Shown: positions 27,444-36,767, numbered from the stretch's first letter. The stretch is 64,000 bases of DNA from Eubacteriaceae bacterium (GCA_902362435.1 CABIWW010000007.1:62001-126000); one strand, 5' to 3'. Notes: a model not told the origin generated them from the sequence alone. Made by a program: numbers and translations.

Positions 27444-28202
27444 ATGAGAAAGTCATGCGGAATAAAATCATATGGAATATTGAAGCTCGTTTTATGGTGT
27501 ACGTTAGCCGTCTGCGCCGGAGCTGCGTGCATGTCCCTGTCGTCATGCGGGACGGCAAAGGAAGAGCGTGGGCAGACCGAGCAGGCCCAGAGCCTTTATG
27601 CAGGCAAAACACAGGAAGCTGATGTCTTTATCGAGATCCCGGATCTGCGTCAGTACGGAGGCTATACCTGCGGAACGACATGTGTGCAGATGCTGATGAA
27701 CTGGATCGATCCATACAACAGCGACCTGAATCTGGCGACATATGAAGAAGAACTCGGGACAAATGAGGAAGCAGGGACTCCTCCGGAAAATATAGTCGAG
27801 TATTTTGAAGAGAATGAAGTGAAGATATCTGCGAAAGAAAAGCGAACGGCAGACGATCTGATATCAGCACTTGATCGGGGACATCCTGTGCTTATGTGCA
27901 TACAGGCGTGGTCTTCGTCAGAAGAAGGAGACGGATATAATACAACAGATTCCAATGATGCAGATACATATCTGACGGAAGGACACTGGGTCATATGCGT
28001 CGGCTACCAGGATAAGAAGGGCGGATATGTATTCTACTTTAATGATCCGGCATGCGTCGGACACTGTATGATGAGTGAAAAAGACCTGGATGAACGCTGG
28101 ATCGATATGGATGCCCGGGGGAAAATTTACGACCATTATGGTATCGAGATCGAGGAAGATGTGGAAATCTATGATCCGGATGGGATATTTTATCTTGAAT
28201 AG
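27444..28202 (+). CDS. Probable lipoprotein with C39-like papain-fold peptidase domain
   Basis: 252 residues. A basic N-terminus and hydrophobic stretch end in a lipobox-like LSSC (near residue 30), so it should be anchored outside the membrane. The rest fits the C39-like peptidase fold: a Gln and nucleophilic Cys in RQYGGYTCGTTC, the His in EGHWVICVGY and the Asp/Asn in FNDPA. No ABC transporter or bacteriocin precursor is nearby, so it is unlikely to be a leader-processing exporter. The start at 27444 follows TGGAGG by 7 nt. It is co-oriented with the HTH/zinc-ribbon gene. Confidence 0.8.
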   Translation: MRKSCGIKSYGILKLVLWCTLAVCAGAACMSLSSCGTAKEERGQTEQAQSLYAGKTQEADVFIEIPDLRQYGGYTCGTTCVQMLMNWIDPYNSDLNLATYEEELGTNEEAGTPPENIVEYFEENEVKISAKEKRTADDLISALDRGHPVLMCIQAWSSSEEGDGYNTTDSNDADTYLTEGHWVICVGYQDKKGGYVFYFNDPACVGHCMMSEKDLDERWIDMDARGKIYDHYGIEIEEDVEIYDPDGIFYLE

Positions 28203-28268
28203 AGCTCCTTTAACAGTGAATTAAAAAATATCGGCACGATATAATATGATATGGAATGATGGCGCTAA

Positions 28269-28306
28269 GCTGCGGCCTTTTATGCAAAGAGCCGCAGTTC
28301 TTTTTT
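28269..28306 (+). terminator. Rho-independent terminator of the HTH/C39 pair
   Basis: CTGCGGC / GCCGCAG with an inner CTTT/AAAG pairing, followed by TTCTTTTTTT. Confidence 0.88.
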
Positions 28307-28403
28307 TGCAAAAAAACGCAGTATACGTCTGGCTGTGAGTATTTGACAGGCATAGGTGACAGAGGGTACAAGACACTAAAATACAATTTTTTCCAAGAAA
28401 CCG

Positions 28404-28432
28404 TTGACAGAAAATGTAAATGGATATATAAT
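28404..28432 (+). promoter_or_regulatory. Consensus sigma-A promoter of the SipW-type surface operon
   Basis: TTGACA at 28404-28409, exactly 17 bp, and TATAAT at 28427-28432: a perfect consensus promoter. The roughly 90-nt leader holds a strong 8-bp hairpin, GATCCCGG/CCGGGATC at 28470-28492. Confidence 0.9.
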
Positions 28433-28469
28433 CCAGATATAGTAAAAAATTCATTAAAATCCGGGCGCG

Positions 28470-28492
28470 GATCCCGGAAAGCGGCCGGGATC
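28470..28492 (+). promoter_or_regulatory. GC-rich leader hairpin upstream of the first surface-protein gene
   Basis: GATCCCGG and CCGGGATC form a perfect 8-bp stem with a 7-nt loop, 36 nt before the start codon. There is no T tract, so it is more likely a stability or translation element than a terminator. Confidence 0.5.
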
Positions 28493-28528
28493 GAAGACCC
28501 TGGCACGGTCAAAAAGGAGGAAAAAAAG

Positions 28529-29170
28529 GTGATTGGAAAAATGGAAAACAGGAAGTCAAAGTTCAGGAAGTGCGCAGCGGCGGCACTGGCGGTGATGACG
28601 CTTGCATCAGCGGGTGCGACGCTTGCATTCTTTACAGATCGGGAGGAGAAGGTAAACACCTTTACGGTCGGAAATATCGACATACAGCTGGAAGAACCGC
28701 AATGGGATCCGGATAAAGGTAAGGATATCACTCCTGATAAAGAGGTGCCGAAGGATCCTCAGATCACTAACACCGGAGCCAACGATGCATACGTGTTCAT
28801 GGAAGTCAGCGTGCCGAGAAGCGAGGTCAGGACAGTGAATGATGACGGCAGTCTCAGTGAGGTTCTCATGCAGGACCTGTTCACTTATGAGACGAATGAG
28901 GGATGGACTCTGATGAGAAAGCAGTCAAACGGCGACAGCACTACGTATTATTATGCATATACTGACGCGGATAATACGATGAAGGCGCTGAAGCCGGAAG
29001 AGACTACGACTCCTGTGTTCAGCAGTGTAAAATTCATAAACATGACAGAGGGAGAGCTTGAAGGCAAAGATATTTCCATAAACGTCATTTCGAGAGGAAT
29101 ACAGACGGAAGATCTTGATCTAACGGATCCGTTAGACATATATGCAGTGATCGTAGGAGGTATGAAATAG
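28529..29170 (+). CDS. TasA/camelysin-like protein with SipW-type signal peptide
   Basis: 213 residues. The N-terminus has a basic start, a hydrophobic stretch and then ATLAFFTDREEKVNTFTVGN, the hallmark of proteins processed by the SipW signal peptidase (TasA, camelysin). The body is beta-rich and acidic, as in fibre-forming subunits. The GTG start at 28529 is chosen because GGAGG lies 8 nt before it; an in-frame ATG follows at 28541. It is first gene of a four-gene operon and a candidate major surface-fibre subunit. Confidence 0.82.
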   Translation: MIGKMENRKSKFRKCAAAALAVMTLASAGATLAFFTDREEKVNTFTVGNIDIQLEEPQWDPDKGKDITPDKEVPKDPQITNTGANDAYVFMEVSVPRSEVRTVNDDGSLSEVLMQDLFTYETNEGWTLMRKQSNGDSTTYYYAYTDADNTMKALKPEETTTPVFSSVKFINMTEGELEGKDISINVISRGIQTEDLDLTDPLDIYAVIVGGMK

Positions 29171-29191
29171 AGCGAGAGGTAAGTGGGTGAG

Positions 29192-29698
29192 ATGAAAAGC
29201 AAATACCAGCCGGGGACAGCGAGTATCGCAGTCGCACTGATGGCGGTGATCCTGCTGATATCGGCAGACGTGGCGGCGGCACTGCTGATCGCCCGTCATT
29301 CTCTGGACAATGATTTCACTGTTGGGGAGAATATCAGCTCTATCGAAGAAAAATTTGATGAGTATGATGCGTTCAAGGCAGGGGAAACGTATGAAAAAAA
29401 TGTAGCAGTGCGCAATGAAGGGAGTGTCGACTGCTATGTGAGAGTATTTGCCGAGGTGGAGGATCCGATCGTTTCGGAGTCTCTGAAGATAGATTTCAAT
29501 GACAGAGAATGGACTGAGAAACAGAACGACGGGTACTATTACTACAGGAAAGTTCTCAGGTCCGGAGAAGTGACGGAACCTCTGTTCACTCAGATAACTG
29601 CGGCAAAGGATATAGACAGCTTCAGGATGATATGCTACAGCGAAACGGTACAGTCGGAAGGCAGCTCTGACGTCATTAGCGCATTCAGTGGCAGATGA
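29192..29698 (+). CDS. Small exported TasA-like protein with hydrophobic N-terminus
   Basis: 168 residues. A hydrophobic segment (about 8-32) is followed by a stretch like the SipW-type mature start (NDFTVGENISSIEEKFDE), then a beta-rich domain that speaks of a conserved 'NEGSVDCYVRVFAEVED' region seen in camelysin-like proteins. The likely start is ATG 29192; a GTG at 29183 is possible and the RBS (GAGGT) is weak. Its TGA overlaps the ATG of an in-frame upstream start of the next gene, implying translational coupling. Function unknown, perhaps an assembly or minor subunit. Confidence 0.75.
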   Translation: MKSKYQPGTASIAVALMAVILLISADVAAALLIARHSLDNDFTVGENISSIEEKFDEYDAFKAGETYEKNVAVRNEGSVDCYVRVFAEVEDPIVSESLKIDFNDREWTEKQNDGYYYYRKVLRSGEVTEPLFTQITAAKDIDSFRMICYSETVQSEGSSDVISAFSGR

Positions 29699-29712
29699 AA
29701 GAAGGTGCAGAT

Positions 29713-31773
29713 ATGAAATTTGGATCGATACAGAAAAAGCTGGCGGCAGTGTGCCTTGTTGCAGCGGTTTTGATCACGTATACATCTGCCGTGTCTGCTG
29801 TGGCGACAGGCACAGTTCCGGACAGCAGCGCCATAGTTCCGTCAGGTTATACCTTCGATACCGGGTATATCAATGCTGAGTGGACGATAAATGATGCGTA
29901 TAAAAACGTGATAACTGTTATGGACAAGCGGTCGGGAGAAGGGTGCATAAGCTTTGTCGTGGCGAAGAACGATTCATCGACGAAGACTTATACAGATCCG
30001 CTGACTGTTATATACAGGAATGCAGGAAAGATAAACGGAAGATATGTTGACATAAAGCTCAATGTGGACAAGCTGGTGCAGACCGGCAGCACTAATACGA
30101 ATATCGTCAACTGCGACGGCGAGTTCTTGTGTCTGTGGTCGGATGTGACCGATGTTTCGTCTCACAAGACTACGGGAACGAGGTACAAGCTGACACATAC
30201 GACAGACCTTTCGTATACGATAACGTATGCTGATGACGGCAGTCTGGTGGAGTTCCCGTGCTTTCAGGCTGTGACGGATCTTGACACATTCCAGAATGTC
30301 GCGTCGGTCGCAGAGGGATTCGTGCCTGTTTCGGGATACAACACGGCGTATCTGTATCCGGGTAGCCTGCTCAAACAGCAGAACGGGGGATTCTTCGCGC
30401 CTTCGCAGCTCGAAACCAACGGGACTGATTCATATACGAAGACAGGACTGTATATAACGACTGATAACGGAAAATTCACGGGCAGATTTTACGGTACGAA
30501 CTGCAGGACGCAGCTGCTCATATACAATCAGTACAGATCGGGGATGCTGCCAAAGCCTTCCCTGTATATCGACGGCTCGCATGTCTATGAGCCGGGAGAA
30601 GACGTGCTGATAAATGTGAAACAGAATATAGGCAAACTGTTCGTGGATACGGTAACGAGATATACGCAATTTGTGATATCGGATGATGTCCCGCAGGGAC
30701 TTTCGTATAAATCAGCCAGGGTCCTGGACGAATCAGGCGGTGATGTCACAGATAAAGGAACACTGAGCTACGATGAAACTTCAAGAACAGTGAAGTTCGA
30801 GTTTTCGAGCGGATTCATACAGTCTCAGAGCAGCTATGACGGGAGTCAGTATACGCTGGAGATAACGGCAGCTGCGGACAGCCCGGAAGGCGGCAGTGCG
30901 GTGATAACCGATACAGCGAGATCGACCATATCGGGAATAGATCAGGAGACTAATGAACAGTCGCTGAAAGTGGACACGCCGTACCATGTTTCATATGAAT
31001 ATGTGAGCGGATCACAGGGGCGGAGCCTGCCCGAGGAAATAAGCGTTTCAAAAGGAGCATATGCCATTTCGGACAGTGAGACATATTATCAGGGGGATGA
31101 AGTGCTGAGAAAGGAGAGCCCTGCGGAAGGTGAAAAGCTTGAGATCAGAGATGATGACGGCAGTCCTTACGGCTCCTGGGTACTGTCCTGGGATGAGGAA
31201 AAGAAAACGGTGGAAAACGCGGATATAGTTTTTACGGGAACGTGGAGATACGTGCCGGCTCCTCGCCTGGTGATAGTAAAGAAGATGAAAGACTCAAAGG
31301 ATGAGTTCACGGCAGCTCACGGCGAACCGGTATTCCTGTTCAGGATAACCGGCAGCGACTCGGGAAAGTCGTGGTACAGAGCGATTACGTTCAGCAGCGA
31401 GGCTGTAAGAGAGGTCAGGAAAAACGGCTCGTACATGGACAGCGACGGTGTATGCTTCGTGCTCCGTGACGGATATATCTATGGCAGATATGCACCGGTA
31501 TATCTGCCGGAAGACGATTATACAGTGGAAGAAATCGATACATTCAGGTTCATCAACACGCTGGCAGAGTCGAGATATCACGGTGACGAGGTGACTGTTG
31601 CGGATTCTGCGAAGAAAGCAGTGAAGGCGCCGCTCAGGCTGAGCGAGTACAAGCCCGGTCAGGATGGTTTCGGTGCGGATTATATCAGCGTATGCTTTGA
31701 AAATGCGAAAAGCGACTGGGGAAGGCTGTCGCATACTGATATCATCATAAACAGACTGAAGGAGGCGGAGTGA
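29713..31773 (+). CDS. Large secreted surface protein with isopeptide D2-like and SHIRT-like domains
   Basis: 686 residues, the largest of the operon. A signal peptide (about 1-30) precedes a unique beta-rich region (about 30-290); a domain resembling the fimbrial isopeptide-forming D2 fold (about 296-405, with DDVPQGLSYKSARVLDESG); a SHIRT-like repeat (about 415-520, HVSYEYVSG...LPEEISV); and a C-terminal region ending in LSHTDIIINRLKEAE. No sorting motif is present. The start at 29713 follows AAGGTG; ATG 29695 is an alternative. The domain mix suggests an adhesin or fibre-tip protein. Confidence 0.78.
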   Translation: MKFGSIQKKLAAVCLVAAVLITYTSAVSAVATGTVPDSSAIVPSGYTFDTGYINAEWTINDAYKNVITVMDKRSGEGCISFVVAKNDSSTKTYTDPLTVIYRNAGKINGRYVDIKLNVDKLVQTGSTNTNIVNCDGEFLCLWSDVTDVSSHKTTGTRYKLTHTTDLSYTITYADDGSLVEFPCFQAVTDLDTFQNVASVAEGFVPVSGYNTAYLYPGSLLKQQNGGFFAPSQLETNGTDSYTKTGLYITTDNGKFTGRFYGTNCRTQLLIYNQYRSGMLPKPSLYIDGSHVYEPGEDVLINVKQNIGKLFVDTVTRYTQFVISDDVPQGLSYKSARVLDESGGDVTDKGTLSYDETSRTVKFEFSSGFIQSQSSYDGSQYTLEITAAADSPEGGSAVITDTARSTISGIDQETNEQSLKVDTPYHVSYEYVSGSQGRSLPEEISVSKGAYAISDSETYYQGDEVLRKESPAEGEKLEIRDDDGSPYGSWVLSWDEEKKTVENADIVFTGTWRYVPAPRLVIVKKMKDSKDEFTAAHGEPVFLFRITGSDSGKSWYRAITFSSEAVREVRKNGSYMDSDGVCFVLRDGYIYGRYAPVYLPEDDYTVEEIDTFRFINTLAESRYHGDEVTVADSAKKAVKAPLRLSEYKPGQDGFGADYISVCFENAKSDWGRLSHTDIIINRLKEAE

Positions 31774-32969
31774 TGAAAGCACAGATGAAGATATCGCGCA
31801 GAAAGTTCATTGCTGCCGCCGTGCTGCTGATGACTGCGCTCACGGGAACGCTCGTGTATGCGGCATATGTTTCTTCTGCAAAGGTGGCCAATAGCTTCAG
31901 CTCCGGCGGCGTAAACATTGAAGCGGAGTGTTTACAGGAGAGGGACGGCGAGCTGGTACCGGCAGGCGAACTGACCGTTGCGGATCTTGATTCAGTCGTT
32001 TCATATATACCGCGCATAACGAACAGGGCAGAGGAATCATATATACGAGTCAGGCTGGAAGCGGAGAGTGCCGGAGACGATATAAATATCTCAAAATATC
32101 TGTACGGTGTTGACAGCAGGTGGAAAGAGGCCGGAGGATATATGTACTGCACCGAGAGGCTCGCGTGTGATGAGACTGCGGAGCTGTGCAGAGGCTTCGA
32201 GATCCCTGACGACTGGGACTACAGAAAAGAAAACAGGCTGAAAGTAAGAGTCGTAGCCGATGCAGTGCAGGCAAAAAACATATATCCGGATTTCGAGTCA
32301 GAAGCGCCGTGGGGAGATGTGGCGGTCGAAAGATCCGAAGTCAGAGGGCAGTATACAGTCAGAGAAAACGTGCCGGTTTCAGGACAGGGCGCAGTTAAGA
32401 TAGTCTGCGACAGGAGTTCGGGGATATCGGTTTCCGAAGATCGAATGTTCAGTGAGCTGACAGACGGAGTATTCATGCCCGGGGATGAAAGAAGCGGTAG
32501 TCTTGTTATCAGAAACGAGAGAAACCGCAAAGTCAAAGTATTTTTCAAAGCCGTATATGACAGCTCGGAACTGTCCCAGAGCATGCAGCTGAGAATCTGC
32601 AGCAGAAAGAATGACGGCAGCATGTCGGCAGGAAATGCGCAGAATTTCTACAGCGGCCCGATAGGGGACAGGAGGCTTGATGAATACAGGCTAATTGCAG
32701 AGCTGGGCGCAGGTGAAGAGCAGAGGCTGGATATCACCGCATCGCTTCCGGATGAGGCAGACAACCGATGCCAGTTGAAAGATGGCGCAAATATATGGTA
32801 TTTCACTGCTGGTGAGGACGGCACCGAACCTGACACCGGCGAAACAAGCAGCCTCAGCGTACTGCTTATGCTTGTGTCATTGTGCGCGGCAGCCGCTGCG
32901 GCAGCGGCTTTTATCATCGTGTCGCCTGCACGCAGGACAGCCGGCAAAAAACTGCATCAAAAAATATAA
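31773..32969 (+). CDS. TasA-like surface protein with C-terminal sorting-type anchor
   Basis: 398 residues. An N-terminal hydrophobic segment is followed by a SipW-type mature start (ANSFSSGGVNIEAE). Two beta-rich modules follow. The C-terminus has PDTGE, a long Ala-rich hydrophobic helix and a basic tail, resembling a sortase signal (LPxTG-like, with Glu in place of Leu). It could be the wall anchor of the structure made by the operon. ATG 31773 overlaps the previous stop (TGATG), with GGAGG 7 nt upstream. No sortase gene is in the window. Confidence 0.78.
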   Translation: MKAQMKISRRKFIAAAVLLMTALTGTLVYAAYVSSAKVANSFSSGGVNIEAECLQERDGELVPAGELTVADLDSVVSYIPRITNRAEESYIRVRLEAESAGDDINISKYLYGVDSRWKEAGGYMYCTERLACDETAELCRGFEIPDDWDYRKENRLKVRVVADAVQAKNIYPDFESEAPWGDVAVERSEVRGQYTVRENVPVSGQGAVKIVCDRSSGISVSEDRMFSELTDGVFMPGDERSGSLVIRNERNRKVKVFFKAVYDSSELSQSMQLRICSRKNDGSMSAGNAQNFYSGPIGDRRLDEYRLIAELGAGEEQRLDITASLPDEADNRCQLKDGANIWYFTAGEDGTEPDTGETSSLSVLLMLVSLCAAAAAAAAFIIVSPARRTAGKKLHQKI

Positions 32970-33041
32970 ACTGTACCGGATGCAAGTCGATAATGTGATA
33001 TAATATGGCATAACGACAGCAAGAAGAAAGGAAGTGAGATC

Positions 33042-33383
33042 ATGAGCGATTGCATCTTTTGCCAGATAGGCGAGGGGCAGATACCGTCGAACAAGGTATA
33101 TGAAGACGATAAGATACTTTGTTTCCACGATCTGGACCCACAGGCACCGGTACACGTTCTGATAATACCGAAGAAGCATATCACATCTCTGGATGACGTC
33201 ACTGAAGAAGACAGTGAACTGCTTGGATACATAATGACCAAGGTGAAGGAGATAGCAGCGACACTCGGTCTGGAAAACGGATACAGACTTGTGAACAACT
33301 GCGGCGAAGACGGTCTTCAGACCGTAAAGCATCTTCATTTTCATCTTTTAGGAAAACGAAAGATGACATGGCCGCCGGGCTGA
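33042..33383 (+). CDS. HIT family nucleotide-binding protein (HinT-like)
   Basis: A 113-residue cytosolic hydrolase of nucleotide phosphoramidates. The histidine triad HLHFHLLG is at H97/H99/H101, and two CxxC cysteines near the N-terminus (CIFC) may bind zinc. In Clostridia this gene often sits between mtaB and rpsU, matching its place in the split block here. The start follows AAAGGAAG. A strong bidirectional terminator lies just beyond. Confidence 0.95.
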   Translation: MSDCIFCQIGEGQIPSNKVYEDDKILCFHDLDPQAPVHVLIIPKKHITSLDDVTEEDSELLGYIMTKVKEIAATLGLENGYRLVNNCGEDGLQTVKHLHFHLLGKRKMTWPPG

Positions 33384-33415
33384 TGACGGGATAAAAGACA
33401 AGAAGCAGAATGATG

Positions 33416-33484
33416 AAAAAAGGCTGTATGCCGGCAGTGCCGGGTGTCAGAGATGACACCGGCGGTCGGATACAGCCTTTTCTT
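33416..33484. terminator. Bidirectional terminator between HIT gene and nadC
   Basis: AAAAAGGCTGTAT pairs with ATACAGCCTTTT, and an inner GGTGTCA-GAGA-TGACACC hairpin strengthens the stem. It serves the convergent HIT gene and nad operon. Confidence 0.88.
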
Positions 33485-33555
33485 TCTTATCTTTGATATA
33501 TATGGCAGATATCGCTGAGATCAATGACATGGCGACTGAGCGCTTTCATACGCGG

Positions 33556-34413
33556 TCAGTCGATGATCTTCAGGTTTTTCAGTGAAAGATCGAGGATTGG
33601 TGCGGAGTGAGTCAGTGCTCCGCTGGAAACGTAGTTGACGCCTATGTCGGCGAGCCTTGCGATGTTTTCCCTGGTGATATTTCCGGAGCATTCGGTCTCT
33701 GCACGGCCGTCTATCATCTCGACTGCTTTTTTCATATCATCATCAGTCATATTGTCGAGCATTATGATGTCTGCTCCGGCTTCGAGAGCCTCGCGGAGCA
33801 TTTCCAGATCTTCGACTTCGACTTCTATCCTGCGTACGAACGGTGCGTATTCTCTGGCTCTCTTTACAGCAGCAGCGACGCCTCCGGCTGCATTGATATG
33901 GTTATCTTTGAGCATCACACCGTCAGACAGATTATATCTGTGATTGTGACCGCCGCCGGCTCTTACGGCATATTTTTCAAATATGCGCATGTTAGGGGTC
34001 GTCTTTCGCGTATCGAGAAGCTTTATCCCCGTACCTTCCAGCATGCGTGTCATTTCGTTTGTATAAGTGGCTATCCCGCTCATTCTCTGAAGAAAATTGA
34101 GCGCTGTGCGTTCACCGGACAGTATCGCGCGTGCACTGCCTTCGACAGTAGCGATATGCTGTCCTGCAGTGACCGCATCGCCGTCGGAAACGAATGCATT
34201 AACAACAGTGCTGTCGTCAAGCATACTGAAGACTCTGCTGAATACATCGAGACCTGCGATTATGCCGTCTCCCTTGCAGAGAAGCTGCGCGGAAGCACGG
34301 CTGCTGCTTTTCACTACTGAATTAGTGGATACGTCCTCCGAAGAGATGTCTTCGCGCAGAGCTGATGCGATCAGCGGATCCATATTGGTGCGCATAGTTA
34401 TTTCATCTATCAT
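33556..34413 (-). CDS. nadC: Nicotinate-nucleotide diphosphorylase (carboxylating), quinolinate phosphoribosyltransferase
   Basis: Converts quinolinate and PRPP to nicotinate mononucleotide, the third step of de novo NAD synthesis. 285 residues, full length, with the family's GGGHNHR region and the LLDTRKTTPNMR motif. Its ATG overlaps the nadB stop codon (ATGA), so translation is coupled. It is last gene of the nadA-nadB-nadC operon. Confidence 0.96.
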   Translation of the reverse strand: MIDEITMRTNMDPLIASALREDISSEDVSTNSVVKSSSRASAQLLCKGDGIIAGLDVFSRVFSMLDDSTVVNAFVSDGDAVTAGQHIATVEGSARAILSGERTALNFLQRMSGIATYTNEMTRMLEGTGIKLLDTRKTTPNMRIFEKYAVRAGGGHNHRYNLSDGVMLKDNHINAAGGVAAAVKRAREYAPFVRRIEVEVEDLEMLREALEAGADIIMLDNMTDDDMKKAVEMIDGRAETECSGNITRENIARLADIGVNYVSSGALTHSAPILDLSLKNLKIID

Positions 34414-35747
34414 GCTGATTCCTTTCTGTCCTTTTTGATGGCTTCAAGTATCTGTTTCTTGCTGTTTTCCGAGTATGCCGCCATATCGAGATATTCATGC
34501 AGATCCAGTCCGTATACATCGGCGATCTCATCAAGAGAAAGGTCCGCGTATCCCTCGTATCGAGACGGACTGTCTTTGCCTGCAGACCGCTGAGCGGTCA
34601 TGTGCATGGCTGCACTTTCCGCGAACACCAGGCTTTCCAGAAGTGAATTGCTGGCGAGCCGGTTGGCGCCGTGAACACCATTGCAGCATGTCTCTCCTGC
34701 CGCGTACAGATGCTCCATCGATGTGCGGCTGTTGAGATCGACATCGACCCCGCCCATGAAATAATGCTGTGCAGGGACTACAGGGATCCATTCTTTCGTT
34801 ATGTCATAGCCCTCCTGCATACACTTTTCATAGATGTTCGGAAAGCGTTTTTTCACGTCGATGTTTTTTATCGGAAGGAGCGACAGCCATACGTGCTCTG
34901 TGCCGTCTTTTTCCATCTGATCGAATATCGCCTTGGAGACGACGTCGCGCGGAAGGAGCTCGTCGACGAATCTGTTCCCGTTTTTGTCGTAAAGCTGTGC
35001 ACCCTCGCCTCTGACAGATTCCGAGATCAGGAACCTCCGCTCGTGCTGCTTCGAGAACAGCGTAGTAGGGTGTATCTGTATATAACTGATGTTTTTCAGT
35101 CTGATGTCGTGCCTGAGCGATATGGCCAGAGCATCCCCGGTCAGATGCGAAAAATTGGTCGAATTGCTGTATATCCCTCCTATGCCTCCGCATGCCCACA
35201 TTACATTATATGCAAATACGGCGCGGAGCTCGCCGCCGGCGTCAGACAGCAGTATGCCGTCGCATGTGTTGTCGCGGCAGAGGATATCGACCATTGTGGT
35301 ATTGGTCACGACTGTGACATTGTTTCGTCTACCGACCTGCGACAGGAGCTTGTTTGTTATCTCACGGCCGGTGATATCGTCGTGGTAGAGTATCCTGTTC
35401 GTCGAGTGAGCGCCTTCTCTGGTAAATGAGAGATGCCCGGAATCGCTTTCGAATTCCACTCCGTAGCCGATGAGCTCCCGGATCACTCTTCGAGAGTTCC
35501 TTATCATGAAATCCACGGATTCCGCACGGTTTTCGTAGTGACCGGCGCGCATGGTATCTTCAAAAAAACTGTCGTAGTCATCGTCGCTTTTCTGAACGCA
35601 TATGCCTCCCTGGGCGAGGAACGAATCGCTTTCTTCAAGATCACCTTTTGTTATCATCAGTATTTCCATATCTCCGGGAAGATGCAGAGCGGTGAAGCAT
35701 CCGGCTACACCTGTCCCGACGATTATAACATCATATTTGTTTTTCAT
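34410..35747 (-). CDS. nadB: L-aspartate oxidase
   Basis: Flavoenzyme that oxidises L-aspartate to iminoaspartate, the substrate of NadA. The FAD-binding GTGVAGCFTAL starts near residue 11, and the active-site regions EGAHSTNRI and HGANRLASNSLLE are present. At 445 residues it is shorter than the roughly 530 of E. coli NadB, lacking much of the C-terminal helical domain, as in several anaerobes that probably use fumarate in place of oxygen. It starts 25 nt after the nadA stop. Confidence 0.95.
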   Translation of the reverse strand: MKNKYDVIIVGTGVAGCFTALHLPGDMEILMITKGDLEESDSFLAQGGICVQKSDDDYDSFFEDTMRAGHYENRAESVDFMIRNSRRVIRELIGYGVEFESDSGHLSFTREGAHSTNRILYHDDITGREITNKLLSQVGRRNNVTVVTNTTMVDILCRDNTCDGILLSDAGGELRAVFAYNVMWACGGIGGIYSNSTNFSHLTGDALAISLRHDIRLKNISYIQIHPTTLFSKQHERRFLISESVRGEGAQLYDKNGNRFVDELLPRDVVSKAIFDQMEKDGTEHVWLSLLPIKNIDVKKRFPNIYEKCMQEGYDITKEWIPVVPAQHYFMGGVDVDLNSRTSMEHLYAAGETCCNGVHGANRLASNSLLESLVFAESAAMHMTAQRSAGKDSPSRYEGYADLSLDEIADVYGLDLHEYLDMAAYSENSKKQILEAIKKDRKESA

Positions 35748-35771
35748 GATATCTCAGACCTTCTTTCTGCT

Positions 35772-36680
35772 TTACTCAGAAAGCTCCAGCATCCGCTTCA
35801 TCGGAGCGTGAGCTCTTTTCATGAATCCTTCGTCCATTATGACTTCAGTGACTTCGTTTTCGAGGGCGTCGATGACTTTGTCAAGAGAGATCTTTTTCAT
35901 ATTCGGACATATCTGCATGTTTCCGGCAGTGTAGAATATCTTGTCAGGGTTTTTCTTTTTGAGCTGATAGAAAACGCCCATTTCGGTGGAAATGAGGAAT
36001 TCTTTGTGATCGCTTTCTGTCGCATAGTTGATGATGCCGGATGTGCTTCCCACATAGTCTGCAAGTTCAGTGACTTCAGGGCGGCATTCCGGGTGTACGA
36101 GCAGCAGAGCATCGGGACGTGCCTTTTTCGCTTCGATGACCTGTTCGCGCAGGAGATTGTGATGCACGTGGCAGTATCCGTCATTGAAGATGAAATTCTT
36201 TTCAGGGAGCTGGTCTGCTATGTAATGTGCGAGGTTCTGGTCGGGGATGAAATAGATGTTCTTTTCCGGCAGAGCCTTTACGATCTTCAGCGCATTCGAC
36301 GAAGTGACACATACGTCGCTGTGTGCCTTCAGCTCAGCTGTGGAATTCACATAACAGACTACAGCCAGATCTTCGTATTCGGATCGTACTTCCTGTATCC
36401 TTTCCACATCGGCCATGTGAGCCATAGGACAGTCGGCATCAGCGGCCGGCATCAGCACTTTTTTCCCTGCATTGAGTATCTTCGCGCTTTCACCCATGAA
36501 AGACACACCGCAGAGCACGATGATGTCAGCGTCGACCTTGGTCGCCATGTCGCTGAGATAGTATGAATCGCCTATGTAGTCTGCGATGTCCTGAACTTCA
36601 TCAGGAACGTAGTAATGAGCCATGATGACTGCGTTTTTTTCTTTCTTAAGATCCTGTATCCTGCGAATCTTTTCATTCAT
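35772..36680 (-). CDS. nadA: Quinolinate synthase
   Basis: Condenses iminoaspartate with dihydroxyacetone phosphate to quinolinate using a [4Fe-4S] cluster. The three cluster cysteines are C84 (DCPMAH), C170 (YCHVHH) and C258 (ICPNMK). At 302 residues it has the usual length; the start at 36680 has GGAG 8 nt upstream, and the longer upstream extension is noncoding. It is first gene of the nad operon, behind a promoter with a double dyad. Confidence 0.96.
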   Translation of the reverse strand: MNEKIRRIQDLKKEKNAVIMAHYYVPDEVQDIADYIGDSYYLSDMATKVDADIIVLCGVSFMGESAKILNAGKKVLMPAADADCPMAHMADVERIQEVRSEYEDLAVVCYVNSTAELKAHSDVCVTSSNALKIVKALPEKNIYFIPDQNLAHYIADQLPEKNFIFNDGYCHVHHNLLREQVIEAKKARPDALLLVHPECRPEVTELADYVGSTSGIINYATESDHKEFLISTEMGVFYQLKKKNPDKIFYTAGNMQICPNMKKISLDKVIDALENEVTEVIMDEGFMKRAHAPMKRMLELSE

Positions 36681-36767
36681 GATATAAACTCCTTTGTCGG
36701 TATCCGCCGGCAGAAGCGTATCCTGCAGTACCGGATACCATGATAAGCTGTACGTCAAATTGTAAAG

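Noticed and set aside
27444..28202. Bacteriocin maturation peptidase
   Set aside because: The C39-like domain stands alone in a lipoprotein, with no ABC transporter domains and no double-Gly precursor gene nearby.
28433..28528. Riboswitch in the leader of the surface operon
   Set aside because: Only one short hairpin is present in about 90 nt and no known aptamer core (such as c-di-GMP) could be matched.
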